The notes under the pieces are model-generated. The model made no database searches, was not told the DNA's origin, and saw only the letters and a program-made list of their open reading frames with translations. A stretch of DNA of 64,000 bases from Bedellia somnulentella. Its lineage: Eukaryota; Arthropoda; Insecta; Lepidoptera; Bedelliidae. The DNA lies in assembly GCA_963576735.1 (NCBI GenBank), contig OY755197.1:9994501-10058500 (forward strand). Reading direction: 5' to 3'. The stretch's first letter is position 1, and each line of letters opens with the position of its first letter. Below, piece by piece: positions 54,695-63,482 of the stretch. The position numbers and the translations under genes are program-made.

Positions 54695-55493
54695 TAAGCG
54701 ACAGTATTATGCCGTAGATTAAATATGAGGTAAAGTTTCTAAACAATATACTTAAAAGTAATAATTGACTAAAACCAACCCCTGTTTCAATTTGTGTAAT
54801 GTTATAAAATACCGGCGTCGTATTATAAAAATAATTAATTTGTATAAGTAGCAATAAAAATATATATAATAAAAAAGAAATTAAATGACGTAGGTTAAAT
54901 AATAAGAAGTACGTAACATAAAATATTGTAATATAATTAAATAATAAATAATAATAAGTATCAGGCCTAACACGAACTACACGATTCCAATTCTTAACAT
55001 CGGTTGTATAACTGTGATGTAGTATCACAATATAAGATATTAGCGACAAAAGGCGAACAATACAAAAATTGGTACTACCTGGGATTACTAAACGATAAAA
55101 GTGTATTGATCTAATTTTAGTCATGAAAAAAAGCAAAAAAGCAACGAATGAATGAATTAAAATATGAGATGTTAGATTATTGTATTGTGTTCGATAGTTT
55201 GAAAAGATATACAAAACCTTAATAGCGTAGCCGGATGATTCTAAATCTAAGTAGTTGTCTATACATTTACAAACTGTGTTAAACTTTAGTAATGTCATTA
55301 TCAACCAATTTAAAAATACGACACAAATCCGTTTCGTCAACGATAGGCTCCACCCTGGAAGTTTCCGTCTGTCGTGCGTATATTTTCCCGTGTTTGGTCC
55401 ACACAAAACGCCAGGCGAGTTTTTTCCCCGCATCACGGGCTTTCCCAAAAAGAACCCGGTCTGCTTTGGTGAGTCGCTCGTTGACGAAGACAC
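54645..55493 (-). CDS. Candidate extra LINE ORF, hydrophobic, in the ORF1-ORF2 linker
   Basis: 282 codons in +1 frame relative to ORF1. It overlaps the last ~215 nt of ORF1 and then runs through the whole 0.58-kb AT-rich linker without a stop. The linker part is strongly hydrophobic with about six possible membrane segments, e.g. CVVFLNWLIMTLL, SFVAFLLFFM, FCIVRLLSLISYIVIL, ITIFYVTYFLLF and ISFLLYIFLLLLI. The last ~17 codons come from the hAT-like insert; at the left junction (53,251) the same frame goes on for a few codons and ends with TAA at 53,223-53,221, 5 nt before the ORF2 ATG. No known domain. It may be a real third protein, a frameshift extension of ORF1, or a chance frame in T-rich sequence; the geometry favours a real one. 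Confidence 0.5.
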   Translation of the reverse strand: MSSSTSDSPKQTGFFLGKPVMRGKNSPGVLCGPNTGKYTHDRRKLPGWSLSLTKRICVVFLNWLIMTLLKFNTVCKCIDNYLDLESSGYAIKVLYIFSNYRTQYNNLTSHILIHSFVAFLLFFMTKIRSIHFYRLVIPGSTNFCIVRLLSLISYIVILHHSYTTDVKNWNRVVRVRPDTYYYLLFNYITIFYVTYFLLFNLRHLISFLLYIFLLLLIQINYFYNTTPVFYNITQIETGVGFSQLLLLSILFRNFTSYLIYGIILSLTLIMNTIDRAMLRHPF

Positions 55494-56328
55494 GTCGCGG
55501 TTCGTGCGGCGGCAGGCCCAGGTCAGCGGTGCTGAGGTTGCGGCGGACGCGCGCGGCTCCCAGGAGCTGGTCGCGGACGAGGCGGCGTGCCAGCCGCAGC
55601 ACGAGCGGGCGAGGGCGCGCGGCGGGCCCGGCCGTCGACGTCGCCACGAGGTGGCGCGGTCCCACGCGCGACGCGCTCACCACGTCTCTCTCCTCCAAGT
55701 TCACCCCCGTCTTCCGGGCTACTACTAGAGCGAGGTGTTGCGCTGACTCTCCGTCAAACTCCGGGACTCCGGTAATCTCGACGTCGTTAGCCAGCGATTG
55801 TCTCTCTCGGCTGCTCGATTCCTTCCGTATAATCTCTATTTCATTGCGCAACAAGGTATTCTCCATTTCTAATTTCGTCAATCGTTCCAACACCAACGAC
55901 AATTGATTATTGAAATCTTTGCGGATGACTAACAATTTATCCTCGAAATTGGAAAATTGTTTTATTAATTTTTCCTCCAACAAATTACCTATATTGTGAA
56001 GGGTGAGATCAGAATCAAAATTTTTTAGACCCTGAGGTGGAGTCGAAGAGGTGGTATTGATGGACTCCGTGGACATGTCAACATCTAGGCGGGCGTCCAG
56101 TTGTCCTCCTTTACCGACAGGAGTATCGACTCCCTCCCGTCTCATACTGCGAAGGGTTATGTTAATACAGCGGCTGCACGACCATTTAGATTTTAACTCG
56201 TTTAGTTTTTCACGATAAACGGCCGAAGTAATATTGACACAATGGTGGTGATACTTAGATTTACATGACACGCATTGTAATAACTCACCAATTCCAATCT
56301 CAGCCAAGCACCCATCGCAAGCTGGCAT
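55279..56328 (-). CDS. LINE ORF1: PHD finger, coiled coil, RRM-like (intact)
   Basis: 349 codons. Residues ~4-54 form a PHD-type finger (CDGC ... CVSCKSKYHHHC ... WSCSRC). A linker leads to a coiled coil at ~115-175 (LEEKLIKQFSNFEDKLL ... ERLTKLEMENTLLRNEIEII). The C-terminal part starts ANDVEITGVPEF and ends RRVFVNERLTKADRVLF ... WRFVWTKHGKIYAR, the RRM/CTD-like RNA-binding region of jockey-group ORF1p. It would trimerise and coat LINE RNA. The C-terminal third is very GC-rich and Arg/Ala-rich (plus 55,480-55,700), unlike the AT-rich surroundings. Large plus-strand frames here are antisense shadows. Confidence 0.88.
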   Translation of the reverse strand: MPACDGCLAEIGIGELLQCVSCKSKYHHHCVNITSAVYREKLNELKSKWSCSRCINITLRSMRREGVDTPVGKGGQLDARLDVDMSTESINTTSSTPPQGLKNFDSDLTLHNIGNLLEEKLIKQFSNFEDKLLVIRKDFNNQLSLVLERLTKLEMENTLLRNEIEIIRKESSSRERQSLANDVEITGVPEFDGESAQHLALVVARKTGVNLEERDVVSASRVGPRHLVATSTAGPAARPRPLVLRLARRLVRDQLLGAARVRRNLSTADLGLPPHEPRRVFVNERLTKADRVLFGKARDAGKKLAWRFVWTKHGKIYARQTETSRVEPIVDETDLCRIFKLVDNDITKV

Positions 56329-56869
56329 CTTAACGCAGATAGTATCTAATAAATATAATATTAAAAAATATCAAGTGCTGCCCTCTAGTTGCTTGTCTTG
56401 GAGTTATTGAAGTTCGGCGCTGATCGATCTATGATTGTGTAAGAAGTCGTTATGGTTCTGTTTGCGTTTTAGTTCTTGGTATAAAATGTAGATGTCACTG
56501 TATTAACGATAATTTAAAACTTTCTTTCTTCTACCCATATAGCAATTATATTTGTTTTCAAAATTTCATCACTTTTGTCTCATTTTCACTGAGCGGAAAC
56601 ACTAATCATAAATCATTTATTGTATATTCGTGTAGAAAACATTCACAAGCCACTACGTCACTTCACGGTAGCAATATCAGGAATAGCACAACACACTTTT
56701 ATTTTAACGGTTCTCGATTCTGCTCAATTTTGCACTGATTGCACTGATAACATTAATCCCAATTCATTAGAACATGATTATTACAATTGAAAATGTCATG
56801 TTTCGAATATAAATGTTAAACTAATTATTAGATAATTATGGAACTACACAGTGTTTACTAGTTAAAGCG

Positions 56870-57120
56870 ACCTCTATTCTACATACATATACTCACGGCT
56901 ATAGATCCCTAGAATGGGTAGCCAGAGCTAAGGAATAAGAAATTCCTCAGCCAATTTAAAAAGTTGTGTGGGGAAAAGATGATAAAATAAAGGTTGTTGG
57001 TAATGGGTCTCCAACCACATCCCCCAAAAATCCCTTAAAAGCCCCCAAAACCGTTAGTCGCCTCTTACGTACACCTACCGGAAGAAATGGGGTAATGTTA
57101 TTCTAAGCCGACACAACACA
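56870..57120 (+). repeat. Dispersed repeat (ctcacggctatagatcccta type), copy 1
   Basis: Matches 62,010-62,235 in the same orientation: acatacatatactyacggct, gtagccagagct, then gttagtcgcctcttac and ggaagaaatggggta. A shorter third piece is at 57,225-57,270. It resembles a repeat common in moth genomes; I cannot assign its class. Confidence 0.6.
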
Positions 57121-57597
57121 GCAAAAAATTTTGGAAGTTGAGTGGTAATGAATGGTTAAAAAATAAAGGTTTGTTTCTTCCTAAATGTTTTCCTGGTGAA
57201 ATAAAGGTTTTTTTTCGTCTTAGTTAGTCGCGTCTTACGACACCCACAGGTAGAAAGGGTTTGTTGTTATTTTACTCCAACAAAAAATAAAAACGGTTAT
57301 TAACTTACTTGTCGGAGAATCGGTGAAGACATTGTTTCCGTATAAAAAGAAAGAAACTTATGATGTAAGTCTGCTTCTAATTGCTGTTTGCGACGACTAT
57401 GCAAATACCAAAATCTGGGTACTGGCGCCGTGACACAAATTTATAATACCGATATATTACTGATAAATATATTTAATAAAAGTATATTTTACCTTGTAGT
57501 GCTTCATGTGCGCTCGTTGCGCGAGCGCACGTAGCGAGCGGACGTGTACTTGCTTGCTAGTAGCGTGACGGTTTTTTATTCGTGTTAAATATTTATT
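57121..57597 (+). other. 5' flank / 5' UTR of the second LINE
   Basis: Non-coding. A perfect 9-bp hairpin gtgcgctcg/cgagcgcac at 57,508-57,530 lies 67 nt before the ORF1 ATG, in a GC-rich patch likely to be the LINE promoter/5' UTR. The true 5' end was not found. Confidence 0.4.
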
Positions 57598-58494
57598 ATG
57601 GCTAATTGCAAAGAATGCAAAAAGTTTGTCTCCTCAAAAGGTGACGAGACAATAAAGTGCAAGACCTGTGGTTCTATAACACATAGAAAGTGCGTGAAAA
57701 ACAAAAAATTCTTGTTGAATGAAACCTGTGACGATTGTCAGTCAATGGAAAATGCGGAAATCCCAATAGCACAAACTAGCAGCCCTGCGAAGCCTACAAT
57801 GGAAAATATTCTCAGTGATATGAATAAAAAATTAGAAATTTTGTATAAAATGGAAAAACAGCAACAAGACTTGATTAAATCTGTGGAATTCTACGCGGAA
57901 AAATACCAAGAGTTGTTTGAATTTAAAAATGAGGCCGTAAAGAAGATAAAAGCATTAGAACAAAAGAATGTGTATTTAGACAAGTGTAACAAAGCGCTGG
58001 AAGAGAGGGTAGAAGGCCTGGAGCAAAGACAAAAAGATCAAAATGTCGAAATTTTTGGGCTCGAAAAACACACCAACGAAAATTTAATGGAAATAGCACA
58101 AAAAATAAGTAATATAATCGGCGTTAACCAAGAACTGATTCAGGAAATAAAGAGGGTAGGCGTAGAAAAGCCAGAGAACAAGCGGCCCCGCCCGGTCATT
58201 ATTACCCTACAAAATAAAAATGCGCGCGATGAATGGCTGAGTAAACGAAAGACCGTTATAACTAATAATGATATTTATGGTAACGGAGTGCTTGGCAGAG
58301 TCTATATAAACGAAGACCTCACTTTTTTCAAGCGACAGCTATTATGGGAGGTAAGGAAGAAGCTAAAACCTGCATATAAATATATTTGGGTTCAAAACTC
58401 AAAGATTCTTATCAAAAAAGATGACACGGAAAAGAAAATCCGTTGCATTCGCAACGAAGGTGACTTACTGAACATAGACATAGCGGATAAGTAA
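57598..58494 (+). CDS. Second LINE ORF1: PHD finger, coiled coil, CTD (intact)
   Basis: 298 codons. Residues 4-47 form a PHD-type finger (CKECKKF ... CKTCGSITHRKC ... CDDC). A long Lys/Glu-rich coiled coil covers ~65-150. The RRM-like region begins QNVEIFGLEK and the CTD has GRVYINEDLTFFKRQLLWEV then YKYIWVQNSKILIKK. The role is RNA binding and chaperoning. It lies 175 nt before ORF2. Composition is AT-rich, unlike ORF1 of the 50-56 kb LINE, so this is a different lineage. Confidence 0.88.
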   Translation: MANCKECKKFVSSKGDETIKCKTCGSITHRKCVKNKKFLLNETCDDCQSMENAEIPIAQTSSPAKPTMENILSDMNKKLEILYKMEKQQQDLIKSVEFYAEKYQELFEFKNEAVKKIKALEQKNVYLDKCNKALEERVEGLEQRQKDQNVEIFGLEKHTNENLMEIAQKISNIIGVNQELIQEIKRVGVEKPENKRPRPVIITLQNKNARDEWLSKRKTVITNNDIYGNGVLGRVYINEDLTFFKRQLLWEVRKKLKPAYKYIWVQNSKILIKKDDTEKKIRCIRNEGDLLNIDIADK

Positions 58495-58668
58495 CTACCT
58501 ACATAGTTCTTATCTAAAAGGGTTATGTAACCATTATGATACATACACTGTTAATACCATTATTAGTTAAAATTCGATCTACAAGACATACATTTCCATA
58601 ATTTCGATGAATTAGAACAATGGAATAGACATGTAAAAGCGAATAAGAATCAGCTTCAAATTGTCCAC

Positions 58669-61512
58669 ATGAATGTGTGTTCATTACGCAAACATTTTAA
58701 TGTACTATTGACCTTACTATCCGAAAACATCACAGAGATTGATATAATTGTCCTTACTGAAATTAACCTACGCAGCGAAGAAATATGTATGTATACCATT
58801 AATGGGTTCGAAATGCACCATAAAACCCGGGAAAATCAAAGAGGAGGGGGAATTATAATATACACCAAACAAAACATACGCTTTACTGACTTAAAAGTAT
58901 GTTTTAAAAGTGCAGAAGTTATCATGGGACAGCTGACACTGGATACCTATAGCGCATATTTAATTGCTGTTTATCGCCCGCCGAGTTCTAACAAAGAATT
59001 GTTTATAAAAGAAATAAATCATACCTTAAAAGAAATACCTACGATGCAAGAAATAATTTACGTCGGTGACTGCAACATAAACATTTCACCGCTTAGCCCA
59101 AGCCCTATAGCAGATTCATACCTATCGACGATGTCACAATATGACCTACAATGCGGTGTGCGTGACGTCACGCGTGACGTCATTACGGCCGGACAAACAG
59201 TTCAATCGTGTATTGACCATTTATTTATAAGAAGTGCGTTTGTGTGCGAAACGAGTACGTATGTGTTAAAGAAACGGGTTGCGGACCATTTCCTAATAGG
59301 TGCAAATATCGGTATTAACTACGACGGGAAGCAGGATACAGGGACAAAACATGTGCTTAGTAATAAGTTGGTGAGTGAAAAACTGAAGCAAATTGACTGG
59401 AGTATATTTGACGGGTATGAATGTCCAATTTTATTATATGAAAAAATTGTTGAAGTCTTTAGTGACGTTTATAAATCGTCTTATGTTTTATTTACTCGAA
59501 AGCAGCGATCAACTCAACCGTGGGTCAATCAGGACCTGAAAAAAATGATAGACCAACGGGATCAGCTTTTTAGACAGTGGAAAACAGCACCAAAAAATAT
59601 GAATCTTAGACTAAGTTATACCAGACATAGAAATAAAACGAACAAAATGATTAATAGGGCTAGGAATAATTTTAGAAAAAACGTTTTAATTGATTGTAAT
59701 GGTGATATGAGAAAGGTATGGTGCAATATAAATGAATGGCTAGGCAAAAGAAACTTAAGTGTTGATAGGGTCATAGATAAATATATGTGTAGGGAATTAA
59801 GTACATTGTCAGTCTGTGAAGAATTTTGTAGAACTTTCACCGAGGAAATAGCTAATATTAAGCACTCATGTAACGTCAGATTTTTAGAAAGATCAGAATA
59901 TGTCAAACCGTGTAATGTATCGTTTTTGTTTAGAAAAGTCAGCAGTTTCTCTGTAATAAAAATAATAGATTCCATGGAGTGCAGTAAGTCGCCGGGATTA
60001 GATGGTATCAGAGTACGGGATCTTAAAGAAATTAAAGATAAAATTAGTAGTGTGCTGGCTTTATTTATTAATTTATGTATAAGTAAAGGTGTGTACCCTA
60101 ACATCTTAAAAATATCACTGGTTAGACCGATATACAAGAGTGGGTCACACACAGAATATACTAACTATCGTCCAATAGCAATTTTGTGTACTATCAACAA
60201 AATATTAGAGAAAATATTAACAAAACAAATAAATATATTTTTAGAAAAACATCAAATTATTACGGACGTACAGCACGGATTTAGGCCTAAAAGGAGCACA
60301 GCTACTATATTACAGAAATTCACAAACGATATTAATAATAATTTAAATAAAAGACAATTTACGATAGCTATATTTATAGATTTTCGGAAGGCTTTTGATA
60401 CTCTAAATCACGGTGGGTTACTGCAAGCCATGGAAGAATGTGGAATCAGGGGACCCGTTAAAGATTGGCTCAAAACATATTTAGAAAACAGGAAAATTAG
60501 AGTATTGGTTAATAATGTAAAGAGCTCTGAAGGATCCGTTCAATACGGTGTCCCAACTGGTTCAGTATATGGGCCACTTGGTTATGTGATGCACGTTAAT
60601 AGTATGCCAAATGTTGTAAGAAGCAGTAGTATATATATGTATGCAGATGACACTTGCATTATGTACAGCGGTAGGGACCCCGAAACGGTGCAAAAAGTAT
60701 TACAAGATGACTTTAACCGCGTTGTACAATGGGCACACGATAATGGAATTATTATAAACACACATAAAACCAAATGTATGAAAATACACTCTCCATATTC
60801 TAGTGATACCTACAAAAATTATGTCATAAAGATAAAGGGTCATTCGTATGATTGCTTTCATAACAATACTCATAATTGTAATACATGTAGCTGTTATCTT
60901 ATAGAAGAGGTAAAATCTTATAAATACTTAGGTTTGATAATACAAAATAATTTCTCATGGGGCTTGCACATCGAGAGTGTGTGTAGTAAATTAAGGAGTA
61001 TACTTGGTAAATTCTATGTGTTAAGGCATGTTGTCAACAAAAAGGTTATGTACATACTTTATTATGCATTGGTGGATGCAGTGATAAGCTATGGTCTGGG
61101 TAGCTATGGATTAACCTTCAACACATATTTAAATAGAATACATTTGTTACAAATTAGAATACTAAAATTTTTAATAAGTAAAAACACAAAAATAACAATG
61201 CAGGGGGATTACGAAAAAATTTTCAAGATTACTAAATTGCTACCAATAGAACATAAAGTGTGGATTACGGTTATTTTAAGTCAATATGGTTCAGATAAAT
61301 TCATGAATGAGAGGATCCGTAGCTACCCAACCCGTGCAGCTGCTACTTCCACTATGTCCGTCCCACTTGTATGTAATTACTACGGAGAACGCACCCTCCA
61401 ATATTTAGTGCCTAAACTATTTAATGAACACGCTCAAATAGTGAAACAAAAATTAACAAACTCCAAGCTTAAACGTCTTCTTAAGAATCACTTCCTGGAG
61501 TTGTGTCCTTAA
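58669..61512 (+). CDS. Second LINE ORF2: endonuclease-reverse transcriptase (intact)
   Basis: 947 codons. The frame is open from just after a TAG at ~58,566, so the protein may start upstream by re-initiation; the first ATG gives MNVCSLRKHF, which already holds the catalytic Asn of the endonuclease. Then IIVLTEINL (Glu), YRPPSSNKE, YVGDCNINI and KRVADHFLIG (Ala-Asp-His). RT: YTNYRPIAILCTINKILEKI, VQHGFRPKRSTATIL, motif A IFIDFRKAFDTLNH (~569), motif B YGVPTGSVYGPLGY and motif C MYADDTCIMYS (~657). The C-terminal part has a Cys/His patch, CFHNNTHNCNTCSCY. No RNase H. This looks like an intact, potentially mobile copy. Confidence 0.9.
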   Translation: MNVCSLRKHFNVLLTLLSENITEIDIIVLTEINLRSEEICMYTINGFEMHHKTRENQRGGGIIIYTKQNIRFTDLKVCFKSAEVIMGQLTLDTYSAYLIAVYRPPSSNKELFIKEINHTLKEIPTMQEIIYVGDCNINISPLSPSPIADSYLSTMSQYDLQCGVRDVTRDVITAGQTVQSCIDHLFIRSAFVCETSTYVLKKRVADHFLIGANIGINYDGKQDTGTKHVLSNKLVSEKLKQIDWSIFDGYECPILLYEKIVEVFSDVYKSSYVLFTRKQRSTQPWVNQDLKKMIDQRDQLFRQWKTAPKNMNLRLSYTRHRNKTNKMINRARNNFRKNVLIDCNGDMRKVWCNINEWLGKRNLSVDRVIDKYMCRELSTLSVCEEFCRTFTEEIANIKHSCNVRFLERSEYVKPCNVSFLFRKVSSFSVIKIIDSMECSKSPGLDGIRVRDLKEIKDKISSVLALFINLCISKGVYPNILKISLVRPIYKSGSHTEYTNYRPIAILCTINKILEKILTKQINIFLEKHQIITDVQHGFRPKRSTATILQKFTNDINNNLNKRQFTIAIFIDFRKAFDTLNHGGLLQAMEECGIRGPVKDWLKTYLENRKIRVLVNNVKSSEGSVQYGVPTGSVYGPLGYVMHVNSMPNVVRSSSIYMYADDTCIMYSGRDPETVQKVLQDDFNRVVQWAHDNGIIINTHKTKCMKIHSPYSSDTYKNYVIKIKGHSYDCFHNNTHNCNTCSCYLIEEVKSYKYLGLIIQNNFSWGLHIESVCSKLRSILGKFYVLRHVVNKKVMYILYYALVDAVISYGLGSYGLTFNTYLNRIHLLQIRILKFLISKNTKITMQGDYEKIFKITKLLPIEHKVWITVILSQYGSDKFMNERIRSYPTRAAATSTMSVPLVCNYYGERTLQYLVPKLFNEHAQIVKQKLTNSKLKRLLKNHFLELCP

Positions 61513-61898
61513 GTTACCAAACTTGAGGATATAATTCTAGGAAGATCGATAAAGGTTAAGTAGGTATATCTCAGAAGTTAATCGCTAGTTTTTAAGAGGC
61601 AACTGTTATTGTTATAGTTATGTATATAAAACGTTAGTGCGCGCTGCTGCGCCGTATGCTGTAATTAGTAATAAGTAGTGGCTGGTCTACAGCTCGGCCG
61701 CGGGTCGAGTGGTGGGGTCGAAGGACGTCTCCCCGCGATCGTGCTGTGGATCAGCCATTGCAATTTACTTTGTTTGTTTAACACTCCATGTTTCTTATAT
61801 CCGCCAACAAACTACTATGTAGTTTGGCGGAATTATTGTAAACAAATTTTGTATGTTATTAAAACGAAATAAAGCATTTAAAAAAAAAAAAAAAAAAT
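61513..61898 (+). terminator. LINE 3' UTR and poly(A) tail
   Basis: After the ORF2 stop come ~370 bp of 3' UTR, an imperfect hairpin ccgccaa...ttggcgg (61,801-61,830), AATAAA (~61,868) and 18 A residues (61,881-61,898). The tail marks the LINE 3' end. A matching target duplication at the 5' side was not seen. Confidence 0.8.
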
Positions 61899-62009
61899 GT
61901 ATTTTCTTTATTTAAGTAGTTGTAATTGTCCACACTTAACTTCCAAAAGTGGCTGAACAATTTAAATAGCCGTGATCATGTATGCATGTGAGCATGAAAT
62001 CAATATAGG

Positions 62010-62235
62010 TTAATTACATACATACATATACTTACGGCTGTAAATCGCTAGAAGAGGTAGCCAGAGCTTCGGAATACGAAGTTCCTCAGCCACTTTTGGA
62101 AGTTTAGTGTAGGGTTCCGAACCGCATCGCTCAAAAATCACTTATAAAACCCCAAATTCCCTTAGTCACCTCTTACGAACACCCATTGGAAGAAATGGGG
62201 TAGTGCTATTCTAAGTCGGACACTACACACCAGAG
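62010..62235 (+). repeat. Dispersed repeat, copy 2
   Basis: Same orientation and layout as 56,870-57,120, with moderate divergence. It flanks the LINE on the other side. Confidence 0.6.
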
Positions 62236-62860
62236 GTTTAGTCACAAAATAAAATGAACTCCCTATTATATTAACTGGACTCTCAAACAAAAAAGTCCGT
62301 TGACATATTCAGAGTTCTTTAGCAAGTATGACAGATTGCGCCGCATTGAAAGATAAATATTAATATGTTGCAGAAGATCTACAGCGTATTCCAGTGTATG
62401 GTGATCAAAAAACCGAAACACGAGGCCCGTGGCTTAAGGCGTTAAGGCGATAAGTCCGCTTTTGTGTACATTGACTGTTTTGTAATTTTGAAATACTGAT
62501 TGTGTGTTGTGTTTTTGTATGCAATAAAGTGTTTAAATAAATATATAATAATCATTTATTGTGTTATTTGGTTGTGAATAAATGCTCTTCTGTCTTGAGT
62601 TTCTTTAATGTCCTTATGAACTGTGTTTTTGGTAAAGAAAATATTACGTTATCATCCAGATTATTCTATTTTATTCTACTCTATTCTTGTTTATTTTATT
62701 CTATATATCAATTTTAGAGAAGAGACGCTTTCTTTTAGTAAAATAGTCTTAAAGTTATTTCTCGTTTTCATTTTTTGCAGCATATATTCAGGCAGAACCC
62801 CTCGAATTTAAGTAATTTTAGTAAAAATATAAATTAAGACAAGCTGAACAAATATGAATT
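62236..62860 (+). other. Non-coding with a LINE 3' tail
   Basis: At 62,410-62,545 aaggcgttaaggcgataagt, cttttgtgtac and gcaataaagtgtttaaat match the LINE-end pattern seen at 4.8 and 35.1 kb. The rest shows nothing identifiable. Confidence 0.45.
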
Positions 62861-63213
62861 AATTAATACTAACGGAGGCAACATCCATACATACATCTAA
62901 TTACAATAAACCCTTATTGTACCCACATGGCCAAACACACATTTATTTCTGAAGTTACTCAAGGAAAATAGTTTCAACATTGCTAGTACGAGGGACCTTT
63001 TAACTAGATATCGCGTGGTATAAATCAGCCATCTCTTACGCACTTACTTAGTATCCTATACTGCCATCTCATTCTAACCGATACCGTGATATTAAAATAG
63101 CGCTCGTGCTAGACCCACTGCTAGTAATTCATTTTCAATTAGGAAACATTTGATATTAGATATTGGATTGAATCAGGCGTTACTTTGCGGAAATCCATAG
63201 CAATACTAATATA
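62861..63213. other. Non-coding, unrecognised
   Basis: No frame, repeat or motif recognised. Confidence 0.3.
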
Positions 63214-63482
63214 AATAAGTTTATTCGCTAAATTCCGCTAAATACCTGCAGTCTTCATGCAACATGCACTGTGCACCATGGTGGTCAGCTGCCGAACTGT
63301 CAACTGCTCGACAATGACTCGTGTTGAGTTGAAACGCGTTGCATATTTGTGGTTGCCTGTGGTTTTCGCTTGCGGTTGTGTGTTTGATGCATTGTCTGCT
63401 GTTCGATTTCTTGTAAAATCTGCACAGTGCATGTTGCATGAAGACTGCAGGTATTTAGTGGAATTAAGCGAATAAACTTATT
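63214..63482. mobile_element. Short MITE with 62-bp terminal inverted repeats
   Basis: Arm 63,214-63,275 pairs with 63,421-63,482 with two mismatches (aataagtttattcgct ... tgcatgttgcatgaagactg). 269 bp, no coding capacity; the frames on both strands here are artefacts of the palindrome. Target duplication unclear. Confidence 0.85.

Larger units (their letters stand above)
49850..56340 (-). mobile_element. Full-length-like LINE (minus) with ORF1, extra ORF, ORF2
   Basis: Order on the minus strand: ORF1 (56,328-55,279), a long open linker (to 54,695), a hAT-like insert (54,694-53,252), then ORF2 (53,215-50,330) and 3' UTR to about 49,850, which contains (TA)n at 50,258-50,283 and (AC)n at 50,065-50,091. 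ORF1 and ORF2 are intact, so the LINE is young, but the insert separates them. The 5' end is near 56,340-56,400 and the 3' end is approximate. Confidence 0.8.

Noticed and set aside
55255..55906. Long GC-rich plus-strand frames
   Set aside because: They lie opposite the ORF1 C-terminus, whose GC- and Arg-rich codons remove stops on the other strand; no domain.
59616..60152. 178-codon minus frame
   Set aside because: Shadow of the intact plus-strand LINE ORF2.
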